33,150 nucleotides of DNA from Clostridiales bacterium (GTDB taxonomy: Bacteria > Bacillota > Clostridia > Lachnospirales > Lachnospiraceae), in the NCBI GenBank assembly GCA_021204045.1, contig JAJQAA010000005.1:1-33150 (forward strand). The letters are read 5' to 3'. Shown here piece after piece: positions 16,310 to 25,600 of this stretch; the first letter of the stretch is position 1, and every line of letters starts with the position of its first letter. The notes below the pieces were generated by a model that was given only the letters and a program-made list of their open reading frames with translations, had not been told where the DNA came from and searched no databases. The translations under genes and the position numbers were made by a program.

Positions 16310-17272
16310 ATGAGGATTGTATTTATGGGAACGCCGGATTTCTCGGTGCCCGTGCTGGAAAGCCTTTTGGACTCGCGGCATGAGGTGGTGGCCGTGGTGA
16401 CGCAGCCGGACAGGCCAAAGGGCCGCGGGAAAGAGATTCAGATGTCTCCCGTCAAGGAGACGGCCCTGGCGCGGGGGACGGCAGTTTATCAGCCGGCGCG
16501 CGCCCGGGATGGGGAATTTATTGAGAAGATGCGTGCGCTGGCACCGGATCTGATGGTGGTGATCGCTTATGGGCAGATTCTCCCGCAGGAGCTGCTCGAT
16601 GTGCCGCGGTTTGGCTGTATCAATATCCACGCATCTCTGCTGCCGCGCTACCGCGGCGCGGCTCCGATCCAGTGGGCGGTGATCAACGGCGATAAAGAGA
16701 CCGGCGTCACCACGATGATGATGGACGCCGGGATGGACACCGGCGACATGTTGGAGACGCGGGTGGTGCCGATCGATGAGAAGGAGACGGGCGGCAGTCT
16801 GTTTGACAAATTAAGCTTTCTGGGCGGGGAACTGATCCTCTCGACGATCGACAGGCTTGAAGCCGGGACGCTGGTGCGCACGCCGCAGGACGATGGGCAG
16901 GCCACCTATGTGAGCAAGATATCCAAGGAGCTGGGCGAGATTGACTGGGGGCGCAGCGCAGTGGAGATCGAACGCCTGATCCGGGGACTCAATCCCTGGC
17001 CGAGCGCCTATACGCACTGCGGCGGAAAGCTGCTCAAACTGTGGGACGCGGATGTGGAAAAAAGAGCGGATCAGCCGGGGCAGCCAGAGTGTCCGGAGTT
17101 TTCTGAGCCGGGCACCGTGCTTACAGCGGCGGGGGACGTCCTGCGCATTCAGACCGGAGACGGCGTCCTGCGTGTGCGCACGCTGCAGCTGGAAGGAAAA
17201 AAGCGGATGGATACGGCCGCGTTCCTGCGTGGCTTTGCGATCGCGCCGGGGACGGTACTGGGAAAGGAGTAG
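16310..17272 (+). CDS. fmt: Methionyl-tRNA formyltransferase
   Basis: Transfers formyl from 10-formyl-THF to Met-tRNA-fMet for translation initiation. The 320 residues match the family. The N-terminal Rossmann domain carries the catalytic Asn-His-Asp set in NIHASLLPRYRGAAPIQWA (His107) and GVTTMMMDAGMDTGDML. The C-terminal OB-like domain follows (GRSAVEIERLIRGLNPWPSAY). The start at ATG 16310 is behind CGGAGG. It lies between def and the YugP-like gene, with three bases to the latter. Confidence 0.96.
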   Translation: MRIVFMGTPDFSVPVLESLLDSRHEVVAVVTQPDRPKGRGKEIQMSPVKETALARGTAVYQPARARDGEFIEKMRALAPDLMVVIAYGQILPQELLDVPRFGCINIHASLLPRYRGAAPIQWAVINGDKETGVTTMMMDAGMDTGDMLETRVVPIDEKETGGSLFDKLSFLGGELILSTIDRLEAGTLVRTPQDDGQATYVSKISKELGEIDWGRSAVEIERLIRGLNPWPSAYTHCGGKLLKLWDADVEKRADQPGQPECPEFSEPGTVLTAAGDVLRIQTGDGVLRVRTLQLEGKKRMDTAAFLRGFAIAPGTVLGKE

Positions 17273-17275
17273 CTT

Positions 17276-17992
17276 ATGTACTATGGCGGATATGGATATT
17301 ATGGTTTCGGACTGGATCCGACTTACATTCTGGTTCTGATCGGGGCGTTGCTGACGATGTGGGCGTCTTCCCGCGTCAACAGCACGTTTCAGAAATATTC
17401 GCGCGTGCGCAGCATGACGGGGCTGACCGGGGCCGAGACAGCGACGCGCATTCTGCGTTCCCAGGGAATCTATGATGTGACGGTGCAGAGTGTCCAGGGA
17501 CAGCTCACGGACCATTATGACCCACGCACGAAGACCGTGCGGCTTTCCGAGGCGGTTTACGGACAGACATCGGTGGCGGCGGTCGGGGTGGCGGCGCATG
17601 AGTGCGGTCACGCGATTCAGGACAACGTGGGTTATGTGCCGTTGCGGATCCGTTCCGCGTTTGTGCCGGTGGCCAATTTCGGCAGCAAGCTGGCCTGGCC
17701 GCTGATCATTCTCGGGATTCTGATCGGCCTGACGCCGTTTATCGAGGTCGGAATCTGGATGTTTACGCTGGCGGTGCTGTTCCAGCTGATCACGTTGCCG
17801 GTGGAGTTTGACGCTTCATCGCGGGCGCTGCGGCTGCTCGGCGAGACCGGCATCCTGGGATCTCAGGAGGTCGGGCAGACGCGCAAGGTTTTAAGCGCCG
17901 CGGCCTGGACCTATGTGGCAGCGGCGGCGGCTTCGATCCTGCAGCTGCTGCGGCTGGTCATTCTGTTTGGAGGACGCAGGAGACGTGATTAG
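17276..17992 (+). CDS. YugP-like membrane zinc metallopeptidase
   Basis: Predicted neutral zinc metallopeptidase of the YugP family. It has 238 residues. A Gly/Tyr-rich N-terminus (MYYGGYGYYGFG) leads into a membrane segment (about 17-32), then a domain with the zinc site HECGH (108-112), then two to three hydrophobic segments (about 135-185 and 217-233). The downstream EFDASSRAL fits the family's third metal ligand (Glu). Natural substrates are not known to me. The start at ATG 17276 follows AAAGGAG; the C-terminus overlaps rsmB by 8 bases. Bacillus does not have this gene in its priA-thiN cluster; it is common here in Clostridia. Confidence 0.85.
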   Translation: MYYGGYGYYGFGLDPTYILVLIGALLTMWASSRVNSTFQKYSRVRSMTGLTGAETATRILRSQGIYDVTVQSVQGQLTDHYDPRTKTVRLSEAVYGQTSVAAVGVAAHECGHAIQDNVGYVPLRIRSAFVPVANFGSKLAWPLIILGILIGLTPFIEVGIWMFTLAVLFQLITLPVEFDASSRALRLLGETGILGSQEVGQTRKVLSAAAWTYVAAAAASILQLLRLVILFGGRRRRD

Positions 17993-19316
17993 GGCGACGC
18001 AGAGCCGGGAGATTATACTGGATATTCTGCTGGAGGTGCTGGAGCGGGGAGCGCAGAGTCATCGCGTGCTGCGTCAGGCTCTGGACAAATACCAGTATCT
18101 GGAAAAGCAGGATCGTGCCCTGATTACCCGTGTCGCGGAGGGTACGATCGAGTACCGGCTGACGATCGATGCGGTGCTTAAGCAGTGTTCGTCGGTGCCG
18201 GTGAAGAAAATGAAACCGGTGATCCGCACGATTCTGCGCATGTCGGTTTACCAGCTGTTGTGGATGGACCGCATCCCCGACAGCGCGGTCTGTAACGAGG
18301 CGGTAAAGCTGGCCGCGAGCCGCCGTTTCCAGAACCTGAAAGGTTATGTAAATGGAGTGCTCCGCTCAATCGCCAGACAGAAAGAACAGTTTGTGTTTGC
18401 GGACTGGGAGCGGCGCTATTCCATGCCGCAGTGGTTAATTGACCGCTGGCGAGACAGCTATGATGACGCGACCGTCGAGGCGATGCTGGAAGCGTTTCTG
18501 CGCCCCGTGCCGACGACTGTGCGCTGCAATCGTACGCTTGCGGAGGAAGAGACGATCATCGAAAGCCTGTGCGCCCAGGGCGTGCGTGTGGAGAAAAGCT
18601 GCTTTGGGGGCGGTCTGCTGACGCTGGAGCATTACGATTATCTCGAAAGCCTGGAGGCGTTTGCGAATGGCTGGATTCAGGTGCAGGATGCGGGGGGAGC
18701 GCTGGTGGCTCTGGCGGCGGCGCCGCAGCCGGGTGAGCGCGTACTGGATGTGTGCGGCGCGCCGGGCGGCAAGAGCCTTCAGATTGCCGATCTGCTGGAT
18801 GGCCGCGGCGAGGTGACCGTGCGCGACCTGACGGAGGAAAAGCTTGCTCTGGTTGAGGATAATCTTGCGCGGACCGGGTTTACAAACGTGCACACGCAGG
18901 TCTGGGACGCGCGGATTTTTGACGAATCGTGGCAGGAAGGCGCGGATCTGGTGATTGCGGATCTGCCCTGTTCGGGGCTTGGCGTGATCGGGCGTAAGCC
19001 GGAGATCAAATATCAGGCGTCGCCGGAGCGAATAAAGGAACTTGCCGCGCTGCAGCGCGAAATCCTCACGGTGGCGGCCCGTTATGTACGGCCGGGCGGT
19101 CGTCTGGTCTACTCGACCTGCACGATCAGTACGGAAGAAAATGAGGAGCAGCGCGCCTGGTTCCTGAAGACGCAGCCTTTCCGGTCGGTGGATATCCGCG
19201 GACGGTTGGGAGAGATGATCCGGGAGGACAGTCTGAAAGACGGCTATGTGCAGCTGTTTCCGGGGCGTTATCCCTGCGATGGGTTCTTTATCTCGGTTTT
19301 TGAGCGGGATAAGTGA
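17985..19316 (+). CDS. rsmB: 16S rRNA (cytosine-967-C5)-methyltransferase
   Basis: SAM-dependent m5C methyltransferase acting on 16S rRNA. It has 443 residues from GTG 17985, which overlaps the upstream stop and has GGAGGA ten bases before it; longer in-frame starts would run inside the upstream gene and add non-family sequence. A NusB-like RNA-binding domain (about 1-150) precedes the methyltransferase. SAM motif I VLDVCGAPGGKS starts at 253. The two catalytic cysteines are Cys329 in DLPCSGLG and Cys379 in YSTCTIS. A short CCGCG-TTT-CGCGG hairpin (19318-19330) without a T-tract follows the stop. Confidence 0.93.
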   Translation: MIRATQSREIILDILLEVLERGAQSHRVLRQALDKYQYLEKQDRALITRVAEGTIEYRLTIDAVLKQCSSVPVKKMKPVIRTILRMSVYQLLWMDRIPDSAVCNEAVKLAASRRFQNLKGYVNGVLRSIARQKEQFVFADWERRYSMPQWLIDRWRDSYDDATVEAMLEAFLRPVPTTVRCNRTLAEEETIIESLCAQGVRVEKSCFGGGLLTLEHYDYLESLEAFANGWIQVQDAGGALVALAAAPQPGERVLDVCGAPGGKSLQIADLLDGRGEVTVRDLTEEKLALVEDNLARTGFTNVHTQVWDARIFDESWQEGADLVIADLPCSGLGVIGRKPEIKYQASPERIKELAALQREILTVAARYVRPGGRLVYSTCTISTEENEEQRAWFLKTQPFRSVDIRGRLGEMIREDSLKDGYVQLFPGRYPCDGFFISVFERDK

Positions 19317-19362
19317 CCCGCGTTTCGCGGAGACGGATGATTACGATTTACAAAAAGGTTTT

Positions 19363-19371
19363 TGATATAAT
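19363..19371 (+). promoter_or_regulatory. Extended -10 promoter for rlmN
   Basis: TGATATAAT, an extended -10 with a perfect TATAAT (19366-19371), in the AT-rich part of the 91-base rsmB-rlmN gap. A recognisable -35 is lacking (TTACGA at 19341 with 19-base spacing at best). It would give rlmN, prpC, prkC and the genes beyond their own start. Confidence 0.5.
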
Positions 19372-19407
19372 CCGCGGGCCGGAAAGAACGCGGATGGGGA
19401 GATCAGT

Positions 19408-20463
19408 ATGGAAAAGACGGATATCCGGGGGCTGGCGCTGCCGGAGCTGGAGATGGAAGTGACGGCGCTGGGGGAAAAGCCGTTCCGGGCCCGGCAGGTT
19501 TATCAATGGCTGCATCAGAAGCTGATTACGGATTACGGGCAGATGAGCAATCTGCTGCAGAAGCTGCGCGAAACGCTTGCGGATCATTTTTCACTTACCG
19601 CTCTGGAAGCGGTCGACGTGCGGATATCGCAGATCGACGGTACGCGCAAATATCTGTTCCGGCTGGCGGACGGCAATGTGATCGAAAGCGTATGGATGCG
19701 CTATCACCATGGCAATTCCGTCTGCATTTCCTCACAGGTCGGCTGCCGCATGGGCTGTCGCTTCTGCGCCTCGACGCTGGATGGCCTGGAGCGGAACCTG
19801 ACGGCCGCCGAGATGCTCGATCAGGTCTACCGCATCCAGGCGCTGACCGGCGAGCGGGTCTCGAATGTCGTGGTCATGGGCAGCGGCGAACCGCTGGACA
19901 ATTATGATAATCTGCTGCGTTTTATAAAACTGCTTGGCGCGCCGGAGGGACTGAACATCAGCCAGCGGGCCGTCACGGTTTCTACCTGCGGTATTGTGCC
20001 CGGCATCCGCCGTCTGGCGGAGGAAAAGCTGCAGATCACGCTGGCCCTTTCCCTGCACGCGCCGGATGATGAGACGCGGCGGCAGCTGATGCCGATCGCG
20101 AACCGCTACGCCCTGGAGGATGTGATGGCGGCCTGCCGCGACTATTTTGCGCTTACCGGGCGGCGGGTCACCTATGAGTACAGTCTGGTGCGCGGGGTCA
20201 ATGACGATGTGCGCACAGCCAGGGCACTGGCCGGGCTGCTTTCCGGCGCGCACGGACATGCAAACCTGATCCCGGTTAATCCGATCCGGGAGCGCGACTA
20301 TGTGCAATCGGATCAGAGATCCATCCAGGCATTCAAAAATCAGCTGGAACGAAGCGGGATTCCGGCTACGGTGAGGAGAGAGATGGGCCGGGATATCAAC
20401 GGCGCCTGCGGGCAGCTCCGCCGGAGTTTCCTGCGGGAAGAGAGGCAGAAGGAAGGAGAGTGA
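19408..20463 (+). CDS. rlmN: 23S rRNA (adenine-2503-C2)/tRNA methyltransferase RlmN
   Basis: Radical-SAM enzyme that puts a methyl on C2 of A2503 in 23S rRNA and A37 of some tRNAs. It has 351 residues. The iron-sulfur motif CRMGCRFC gives Cys113, Cys117 and Cys120, and the C-terminal catalytic Cys334 is in GACGQLR. The SAM-site motif reads GSGEPL instead of the commoner GMGEPL. SLHAPDDETRRQLMPI and NLIPVNP are typical. GGGGAG lies six bases before ATG 19408. prpC starts seven bases after the stop. Confidence 0.95.
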   Translation: MEKTDIRGLALPELEMEVTALGEKPFRARQVYQWLHQKLITDYGQMSNLLQKLRETLADHFSLTALEAVDVRISQIDGTRKYLFRLADGNVIESVWMRYHHGNSVCISSQVGCRMGCRFCASTLDGLERNLTAAEMLDQVYRIQALTGERVSNVVVMGSGEPLDNYDNLLRFIKLLGAPEGLNISQRAVTVSTCGIVPGIRRLAEEKLQITLALSLHAPDDETRRQLMPIANRYALEDVMAACRDYFALTGRRVTYEYSLVRGVNDDVRTARALAGLLSGAHGHANLIPVNPIRERDYVQSDQRSIQAFKNQLERSGIPATVRREMGRDINGACGQLRRSFLREERQKEGE

Positions 20464-20469
20464 CGGGGA

Positions 20470-21213
20470 ATGGAAGCCTACGCGTTGACGGACATCGGAA
20501 AAAAACGCAGCGTAAACCAGGATTACATATACTGTACGACCGAACCGGTCGGCTCGCTTGACAACCTTTTTATTCTCGCGGATGGCATGGGCGGCCAGAA
20601 CGCGGGAGATTTTGCGTCCCATTTTGTCGTGGAGCGTCTGCGGGAGTTTTTTGGCCAGGCGTTTCCGGGCATGGATGTGCATGGCATTCTCAAGGAGGGG
20701 ATCCGCCGGGTCAACCGGGAGCTGTTTGAGGAGGCGGGCCGCCGCCCGGAGCTGAGCGGCACCGGCAGCACGCTGGTGCTGGCGACCGTGAAGGGGTCGG
20801 TGCTCTATGTCGCCAATATCGGCGATAGCCGGCTTTACCTGCTGCGGGATGAGCTCTCGCAGATCACGCACGACCATTCTTATGTCGAGGAACTGGTGGC
20901 GCTCGGCCGGATGCGGCGCGGCAGTAAAGATTACATGGAAAACAAGAATATTATTACCCGGGCCATGGGCGCGTCGGGGACAGTCGATCCGGATCTGTTC
21001 GCGGTCAAGCTGCGTCCGAAGGACAGCATCCTGATGTGTTCCGACGGCCTCAGCAACATGATCGACGAATTTGAGATGGAATACATTATCCGCACGGAGG
21101 AGTCCTGTGAAAAACGGGCAGTGGCTCTTGTGGAAGCGGCCAACCGCGGCGGCGGCCGGGACAACATTTCCGTGATCGTGATCGAACCGCAGGAAGGCGG
21201 TGCTGCCTTATGA
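20470..21213 (+). CDS. prpC: PP2C-type serine/threonine phosphatase (PrpC/Stp)
   Basis: Metal-dependent protein phosphatase that reverses the neighbouring PASTA kinase. It has 247 residues. The PP2C signatures are visible: NQD near 17, ADGMGG with Asp38, GSTLVLATV, NIGDSRLYL, HDHS, ITRAMG, LMCSDGLSNM and GGGRDNISVIV. There is no membrane segment. The start at ATG 20470 follows GGAGAGTGACGGGG. Its stop overlaps the prkC start by four bases (ATGA), so the two are translationally coupled. Confidence 0.94.
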   Translation: MEAYALTDIGKKRSVNQDYIYCTTEPVGSLDNLFILADGMGGQNAGDFASHFVVERLREFFGQAFPGMDVHGILKEGIRRVNRELFEEAGRRPELSGTGSTLVLATVKGSVLYVANIGDSRLYLLRDELSQITHDHSYVEELVALGRMRRGSKDYMENKNIITRAMGASGTVDPDLFAVKLRPKDSILMCSDGLSNMIDEFEMEYIIRTEESCEKRAVALVEAANRGGGRDNISVIVIEPQEGGAAL

Positions 21214-23381
21214 CGCTCAGACCGGGAGTATATCTGCAGGATCGCTATGAGATTATCGACCAGATCGGTTCCGGCGGCATGTCCACGGTTTATAAGGCAA
21301 AGTGCCATAAGCTGAACCGGCTTGTCGCGATCAAGGTATTGAAGGAAGAATTCAGCAGTGACAGCAATTTTGTCAGCAAATTCAAGATGGAGGCTCAGGC
21401 GGCCGCAGGTCTGGCGCATCCCAATATCGTCAGCGTTTATGACGTCGTTGATGAGGGCAGTCTTCATTATATCGTGATGGAGCTGATTGAGGGCATTACG
21501 CTGAAGACCTATATCGCCAGCAAGGGTTATCTGGAGATCAAAGAAAGCATCGGTATCGCGATTCAGGTCGCCCAGGGGATCGCGGCGGCACATGAGCAGC
21601 ACATTATTCACCGCGACATAAAACCGCAAAATATGATTATCTCGAAGGACGGCAAGGTAAAGGTGGCGGACTTTGGCATCGCGCGCGCGGTTTCGGCGCA
21701 GACGATGAGCTCCGCGGCCATGGGGTCTGTCCACTATATCTCACCGGAGCAGGCGCGGGGCGGGTTCAGCGACGAGCGCAGCGATATTTATTCGCTGGGT
21801 ATCACGATGTATGAGATGGTGACCGGCCGAGTGCCGTTCCAGGGCGAGACGACGGTGGCGATCGCGCTCGCGCATCTGGAAGACGCGATTGTGCCGCCGA
21901 GCGTTTACAATCCGGAGATCCCCATCAGCCTCGAGCGGATCATTCTCAAATGTACGGAGAAAAAACCGGATCGCCGCTACGCGAGCGCGATGGAAGTGAT
22001 TGCCGATTTGCGCCGCATTCTTGCAGAGCCGGAGGAAGAATATGTCCGGGGGATGGCGGATTACGCGAGGACAGTTCCTGCGGTACCGGTAGATATTACA
22101 GAAGGAGCGACGGTACCGCTCAGCGGCCGGGAACTGGCGCAGATCAAGGAAGCTACCCGGGATGAAGAGCACGCCGGATCTCAGGAACCGGTTGTGGATG
22201 TGATGCCGGCCCGGCGGCCTGCGCGGCGCAGAATGACGGAAGCCGAACGGCGGTTTCACCGGGAGGAAGACGACGGGGCAAACGTACAGCTGGAGCGTCT
22301 TCTGGCAGTTGTCGGCATCGTCGCGGCAGTGATCATCGTTATCGTGCTGTTTGTTGTGGTTTCGCATCTGAGCGGGCTGTTTCAGTCCAGTTCCGGTCTG
22401 TTTGGCAGCCATGCTTCTCAGGAGACGGAGAACGGCGTTGATACGGAAACACTGGCCGATACAGAGGTATATATGCCGGACGTCGTCGATCTCTCGGAAG
22501 ATCTGGCCGAGGCAAAACTGAAAGAATCCAATCTGAATATGAAGCGCAGCTACGCGTTCTATGACGATATTGAAAAAGGAATGGTGGCCGAGCAGGATCC
22601 GGAAGCCGGGGAAATTGTGTCCCGTTGGTCGAGCGTCAATGTCGTGATCAGCAATGGTACGGACAAGATTGATCTTTCAGCGCTCGGCATCGGAGAGATG
22701 GAAGCGACGGACGCCCAGCTGCTTCTGGAAAATAAGCAGCTGACAGTTGCCATCGTGGAGGAAGAGAGTGACACGGTGGCTTCCGGCCAGGTGATCCGTT
22801 ATGAGCCGGAGCTGGCGGTCGAGGGCGATACCGTTACTTTGTATGTCAGCACCGGGCCGCATGTGGATCTGGTGGCCGTCCCGGTGATCGTCGGGCAGAC
22901 CGAGGAGGAAGCGATCGCGATGCTGGCTGAGGCCGGACTTACGCCGGGCGATACAGCGACCGAGGCGAGCGATACGGTGGAAGTGGGTGTTATCATCAGC
23001 CAGTCCGGAGGGGAAAATGGTATGATTGAGCCGGGCGGGCAGGTCAGCTATGTGGTCAGCAGCGGCCCAGCAACGACAACGACGCAGCGTTATGTGGCTT
23101 CGATCAATGACGTGTATGATTTCAGCAACCTGATTGGTCCGGGAGCCAAGTCCTCGACCTTTACGGTCATGGTGCGGCTGCACCAGAAGGACAGTGACGG
23201 CAGTGATATTTATAAAGAACTGATGTCTACCCGGACGATTGTCGGCGATGTGCTGCTGCCGATCAGCTATACCAGTATCGAGAGCATGAATGGCACGGAC
23301 GAAGGCGAGGTCGAGGTAGTGGACGTGAAAAGCGGCGCGGTGTTAAAAACGTACCAGCTGACGTTTTTCGCGATGGACTGA
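21210..23381 (+). CDS. prkC: PASTA-domain serine/threonine kinase (PrkC/StkP-like)
   Basis: Membrane Hanks-type kinase that senses peptidoglycan fragments or lipid II outside and phosphorylates cell-wall and translation targets inside. It has 723 residues. The kinase domain is about 10-275, with glycine loop GSGGMSTVY from 20, Lys42 in VAIKVL, HRDIKPQN (His134, Asp136), DFGIAR and SPEQARG. A juxtamembrane linker is followed by one membrane helix (about 364-387). Three PASTA repeats follow from about 420, 486 and 554, the second the most divergent. After them comes a domain of about 100 residues (621-723), not PASTA-like, beginning with a Thr run and ending in a beta-rich stretch. The neighbours prpC and rsgA are the standard context. 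Confidence 0.95.
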   Translation: MTLRPGVYLQDRYEIIDQIGSGGMSTVYKAKCHKLNRLVAIKVLKEEFSSDSNFVSKFKMEAQAAAGLAHPNIVSVYDVVDEGSLHYIVMELIEGITLKTYIASKGYLEIKESIGIAIQVAQGIAAAHEQHIIHRDIKPQNMIISKDGKVKVADFGIARAVSAQTMSSAAMGSVHYISPEQARGGFSDERSDIYSLGITMYEMVTGRVPFQGETTVAIALAHLEDAIVPPSVYNPEIPISLERIILKCTEKKPDRRYASAMEVIADLRRILAEPEEEYVRGMADYARTVPAVPVDITEGATVPLSGRELAQIKEATRDEEHAGSQEPVVDVMPARRPARRRMTEAERRFHREEDDGANVQLERLLAVVGIVAAVIIVIVLFVVVSHLSGLFQSSSGLFGSHASQETENGVDTETLADTEVYMPDVVDLSEDLAEAKLKESNLNMKRSYAFYDDIEKGMVAEQDPEAGEIVSRWSSVNVVISNGTDKIDLSALGIGEMEATDAQLLLENKQLTVAIVEEESDTVASGQVIRYEPELAVEGDTVTLYVSTGPHVDLVAVPVIVGQTEEEAIAMLAEAGLTPGDTATEASDTVEVGVIISQSGGENGMIEPGGQVSYVVSSGPATTTTQRYVASINDVYDFSNLIGPGAKSSTFTVMVRLHQKDSDGSDIYKELMSTRTIVGDVLLPISYTSIESMNGTDEGEVEVVDVKSGAVLKTYQLTFFAMD

Positions 23382-23392
23382 TACGGGGGCTT

Positions 23393-24275
23393 ATGACTGG
23401 AAAAATTATCAGAGGAGTCGGCGGCTTTTACTATGTGCATAACCGGAAAGACCGCGTGTATGCCTGTAAGGCCAGAGGCATTTTCCGAAAAAAAAGGAAT
23501 CAAACCGGTAGTAGGGGATGACGTGGAGTTTGCGGTACTCGATGAGGCGGCGGGTGAGGGCAGTATCGATGAGGTTCTGCCCCGCCGCAATGCCCTCATC
23601 CGCCCGGCCTCCGCGAACATTGACCAGGCGCTGGTGGTGTTTGCGGAAGCAAGCCCGCAGCCCAATCTTAACCTGCTTGACCGTTTCCTGGTGATGATGG
23701 AAGTGCGCGGTATCCCGGCGGCTATCTGCTTTAACAAGGCGGATCTGACGGGAAAGGAGCGGCAGGTCGATTACTGTGCGATCTACGAGGGGGCGGGCTA
23801 TCCGGTCTATCAGACCAGCGTCCGGGAAAATGTGGGTATCGATGCGATCCGGACTTTCCTGCGCGGCAAAACAACGATTCTCGCAGGGCCATCGGGAGTG
23901 GGCAAGTCGTCTCTGACAAACCTCATTCAGCCGCAGGCAGGTATGGAGACCGGCGGCGTGAGCGAGAAGATTCAGCGGGGACGCCATACGACGCGGCACG
24001 CGGAGCTGTTTTGCGTGGAGGATGACACGTATCTGATGGATACGCCGGGTTTCTCCTCGATGTATCTGGAGGAACTCGAAGCAGAGACATTAAAATACTA
24101 TTTTCCGGAATTTGCGCGCGAGGAGGCGGGGTGCCGTTTCGGCGCGGACTGTGTGCATATCGGTGAACCGGTCTGCGGCGTCAAGGCCGCGGTGGCGGAC
24201 GGCCGTATCGCCGGGAGCCGCTATGAGAATTACCGGCTGCTTTATCAGGAACTGAAGGGAAAAAGGAGATATTGA
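23393..24275 (+). pseudogene. rsgA: Ribosome-assembly GTPase RsgA, frameshifted
   Basis: RsgA is a circularly permuted GTPase that helps mature the 30S subunit. Reading from ATG 23393 gives the family N-terminus MTGKIIRGVGGFYYV...ACKARGIFRKK, then a run of eight A (23488-23495), after which this frame goes to nonsense and stops at a TGA about 35 bases on. With seven A it would continue as GIKPVVGDDVEF and stay open to 24275. The remainder carries NKADLTG, the P-loop GPSGVGKSSL, DTPGF and the C-terminal zinc cluster with His and Cys (CRFGADCVHIGEPVCGV). The single extra A is the only defect I see. Possible causes are a sequencing or assembly homopolymer error, a true mutation, or slippage on the A-run that restores the protein. 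An ATG at 23433 in the second frame would lack the OB-domain start and has no good ribosome site. Confidence 0.85.
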
Positions 24276-24276
24276 G

Positions 24277-24939
24277 ATGAATATTATTGCACCGTCGATT
24301 CTCTCGGCGGATTTTTCGCGGCTGGGCGAGGATGTGCGGACGGTGGCGGACGCCGGGGCCGCTTATATTCACATGGATGTGATGGACGGGGAATTTGTTC
24401 CGAATCTTTCGTTTGGCATACCGGTGATTGGCAGTCTGCGCGCCTGCACGGACGCGGTGTTTGACGTACACATGATGGTCCGGGAGCCGGTGCGTTTTGT
24501 AAAGGAAATAAAGGCGGCCGGGGCGGATATTCTGTGCGTGCATCAGGAAGCCTGTCTTCACCTTGATCATACGGTGGGCCGGATTCGTGAGCTGGGCATG
24601 AAAGCGGCTGTGGCCCTGAATCCGGCGACGCCGGTGGAGGTATTGACGGATATTCTGCCGCAGCTTGATATGGTGCTGATTATGTCGGTGAATCCGGGCT
24701 TTGGCGGCCAGAAGCTGATTCCCTATACGCTGGAAAAGGTACGCCGTCTGCGGAAGATGATCGATGCGCGCGGCCTTGCCGTTGATATCGAGGTTGACGG
24801 CGGCGTGAATCTGGATAATGTGGCTTCGGTGCTGGACGCGGGTGCGAATGTGATCGTCGCCGGTTCCGCGGTGTTTGGCGGCGACGCGGCTGCGAACACC
24901 CGGCGTTTCCTGGAGATTCTGAAGGAGCGGGAGCGATGA
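24277..24939 (+). CDS. rpe: Ribulose-phosphate 3-epimerase
   Basis: Interconverts ribulose-5-phosphate and xylulose-5-phosphate in the non-oxidative pentose phosphate pathway. The 220 residues are standard for this TIM barrel. APSILSADFSRLGEDV, HMDVMDGEFVPNLSFG (metal and catalytic Asp), DVHMMV, SVNPGFGGQ and EVDGGVN are all in place. ATG 24277 lies one base after the rsgA stop, with AAAAAGGAG upstream, and the 3' end overlaps thiN by four bases (ATGA). Confidence 0.97.
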   Translation: MNIIAPSILSADFSRLGEDVRTVADAGAAYIHMDVMDGEFVPNLSFGIPVIGSLRACTDAVFDVHMMVREPVRFVKEIKAAGADILCVHQEACLHLDHTVGRIRELGMKAAVALNPATPVEVLTDILPQLDMVLIMSVNPGFGGQKLIPYTLEKVRRLRKMIDARGLAVDIEVDGGVNLDNVASVLDAGANVIVAGSAVFGGDAAANTRRFLEILKERER

Positions 24940-25592
24940 AAACCTGCCTGATTGTGAGCGGCGGCAGCCTGGAGCTGGATTTTGCCGCCGGGTTTCTGGA
25001 AAAGACGAAAATCGATAAGATCATCGCGGTTGACGGCGGTCTGGCTTATCTTGATGCTCTGGGGCGGGTGCCGGATTACATCGTCGGTGATTTTGATACG
25101 GTCGATGAGACGGTGACGGAGCGTTATCGGCGTTATCCTTATATTGTCTGGGAGCGGCACAGGCCGGAAAAAAATGAGACGGACACAGAGCTGGCGCGCA
25201 GCCTGGCGCTGACGCTGGGCTGTAGTGAGATTATCTTCCTGGGCGCCTTGGGTGGCCGCGCCGACCATATGCTCGCCAATATCCACACGCTCTACGCGTG
25301 CCTGCAGAGCGGCGTGAAAGCGAGCCTGGTCGACCGCCGCAACCGCATTTATCTGCTGGATGAGGGGAAGACCTTCCGCCGCGGCGAAGTCTGGGGCAAA
25401 TACATTTCGTTTCTTCCCTATACGGAGGAGGTTGGCGGGATCTCGTTGAAGGGCTTCCGTTATCCGCTGGTGGACAGGACGATCCGCCGCGGCGAGGAGG
25501 CCGGTCTCTGTATCAGCAATGAGCTCGCGGAAGATGCCGCGGTGCTCACGTTTGATTCCGGGGTGCTGGTCTGCGTCGAGAGCCACGACTGA
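24936..25592 (+). CDS. thiN: Thiamine pyrophosphokinase
   Basis: Transfers pyrophosphate from ATP to thiamine to make the cofactor TPP. It has 218 residues in the usual two domains. AVDGGLAYL, YIVGDFDTV (commonly GDFDS) and NETDTELA carry the acidic nucleotide and metal site, and LGALGGRADHMLAN is the family's GxxGGRxDH block. It ends the priA-thiN cluster, as in Bacillus. Translation is coupled to rpe by the ATGA overlap. Confidence 0.93.
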   Translation: MKTCLIVSGGSLELDFAAGFLEKTKIDKIIAVDGGLAYLDALGRVPDYIVGDFDTVDETVTERYRRYPYIVWERHRPEKNETDTELARSLALTLGCSEIIFLGALGGRADHMLANIHTLYACLQSGVKASLVDRRNRIYLLDEGKTFRRGEVWGKYISFLPYTEEVGGISLKGFRYPLVDRTIRRGEEAGLCISNELAEDAAVLTFDSGVLVCVESHD

Positions 25593-25600
25593 CCGGATGG

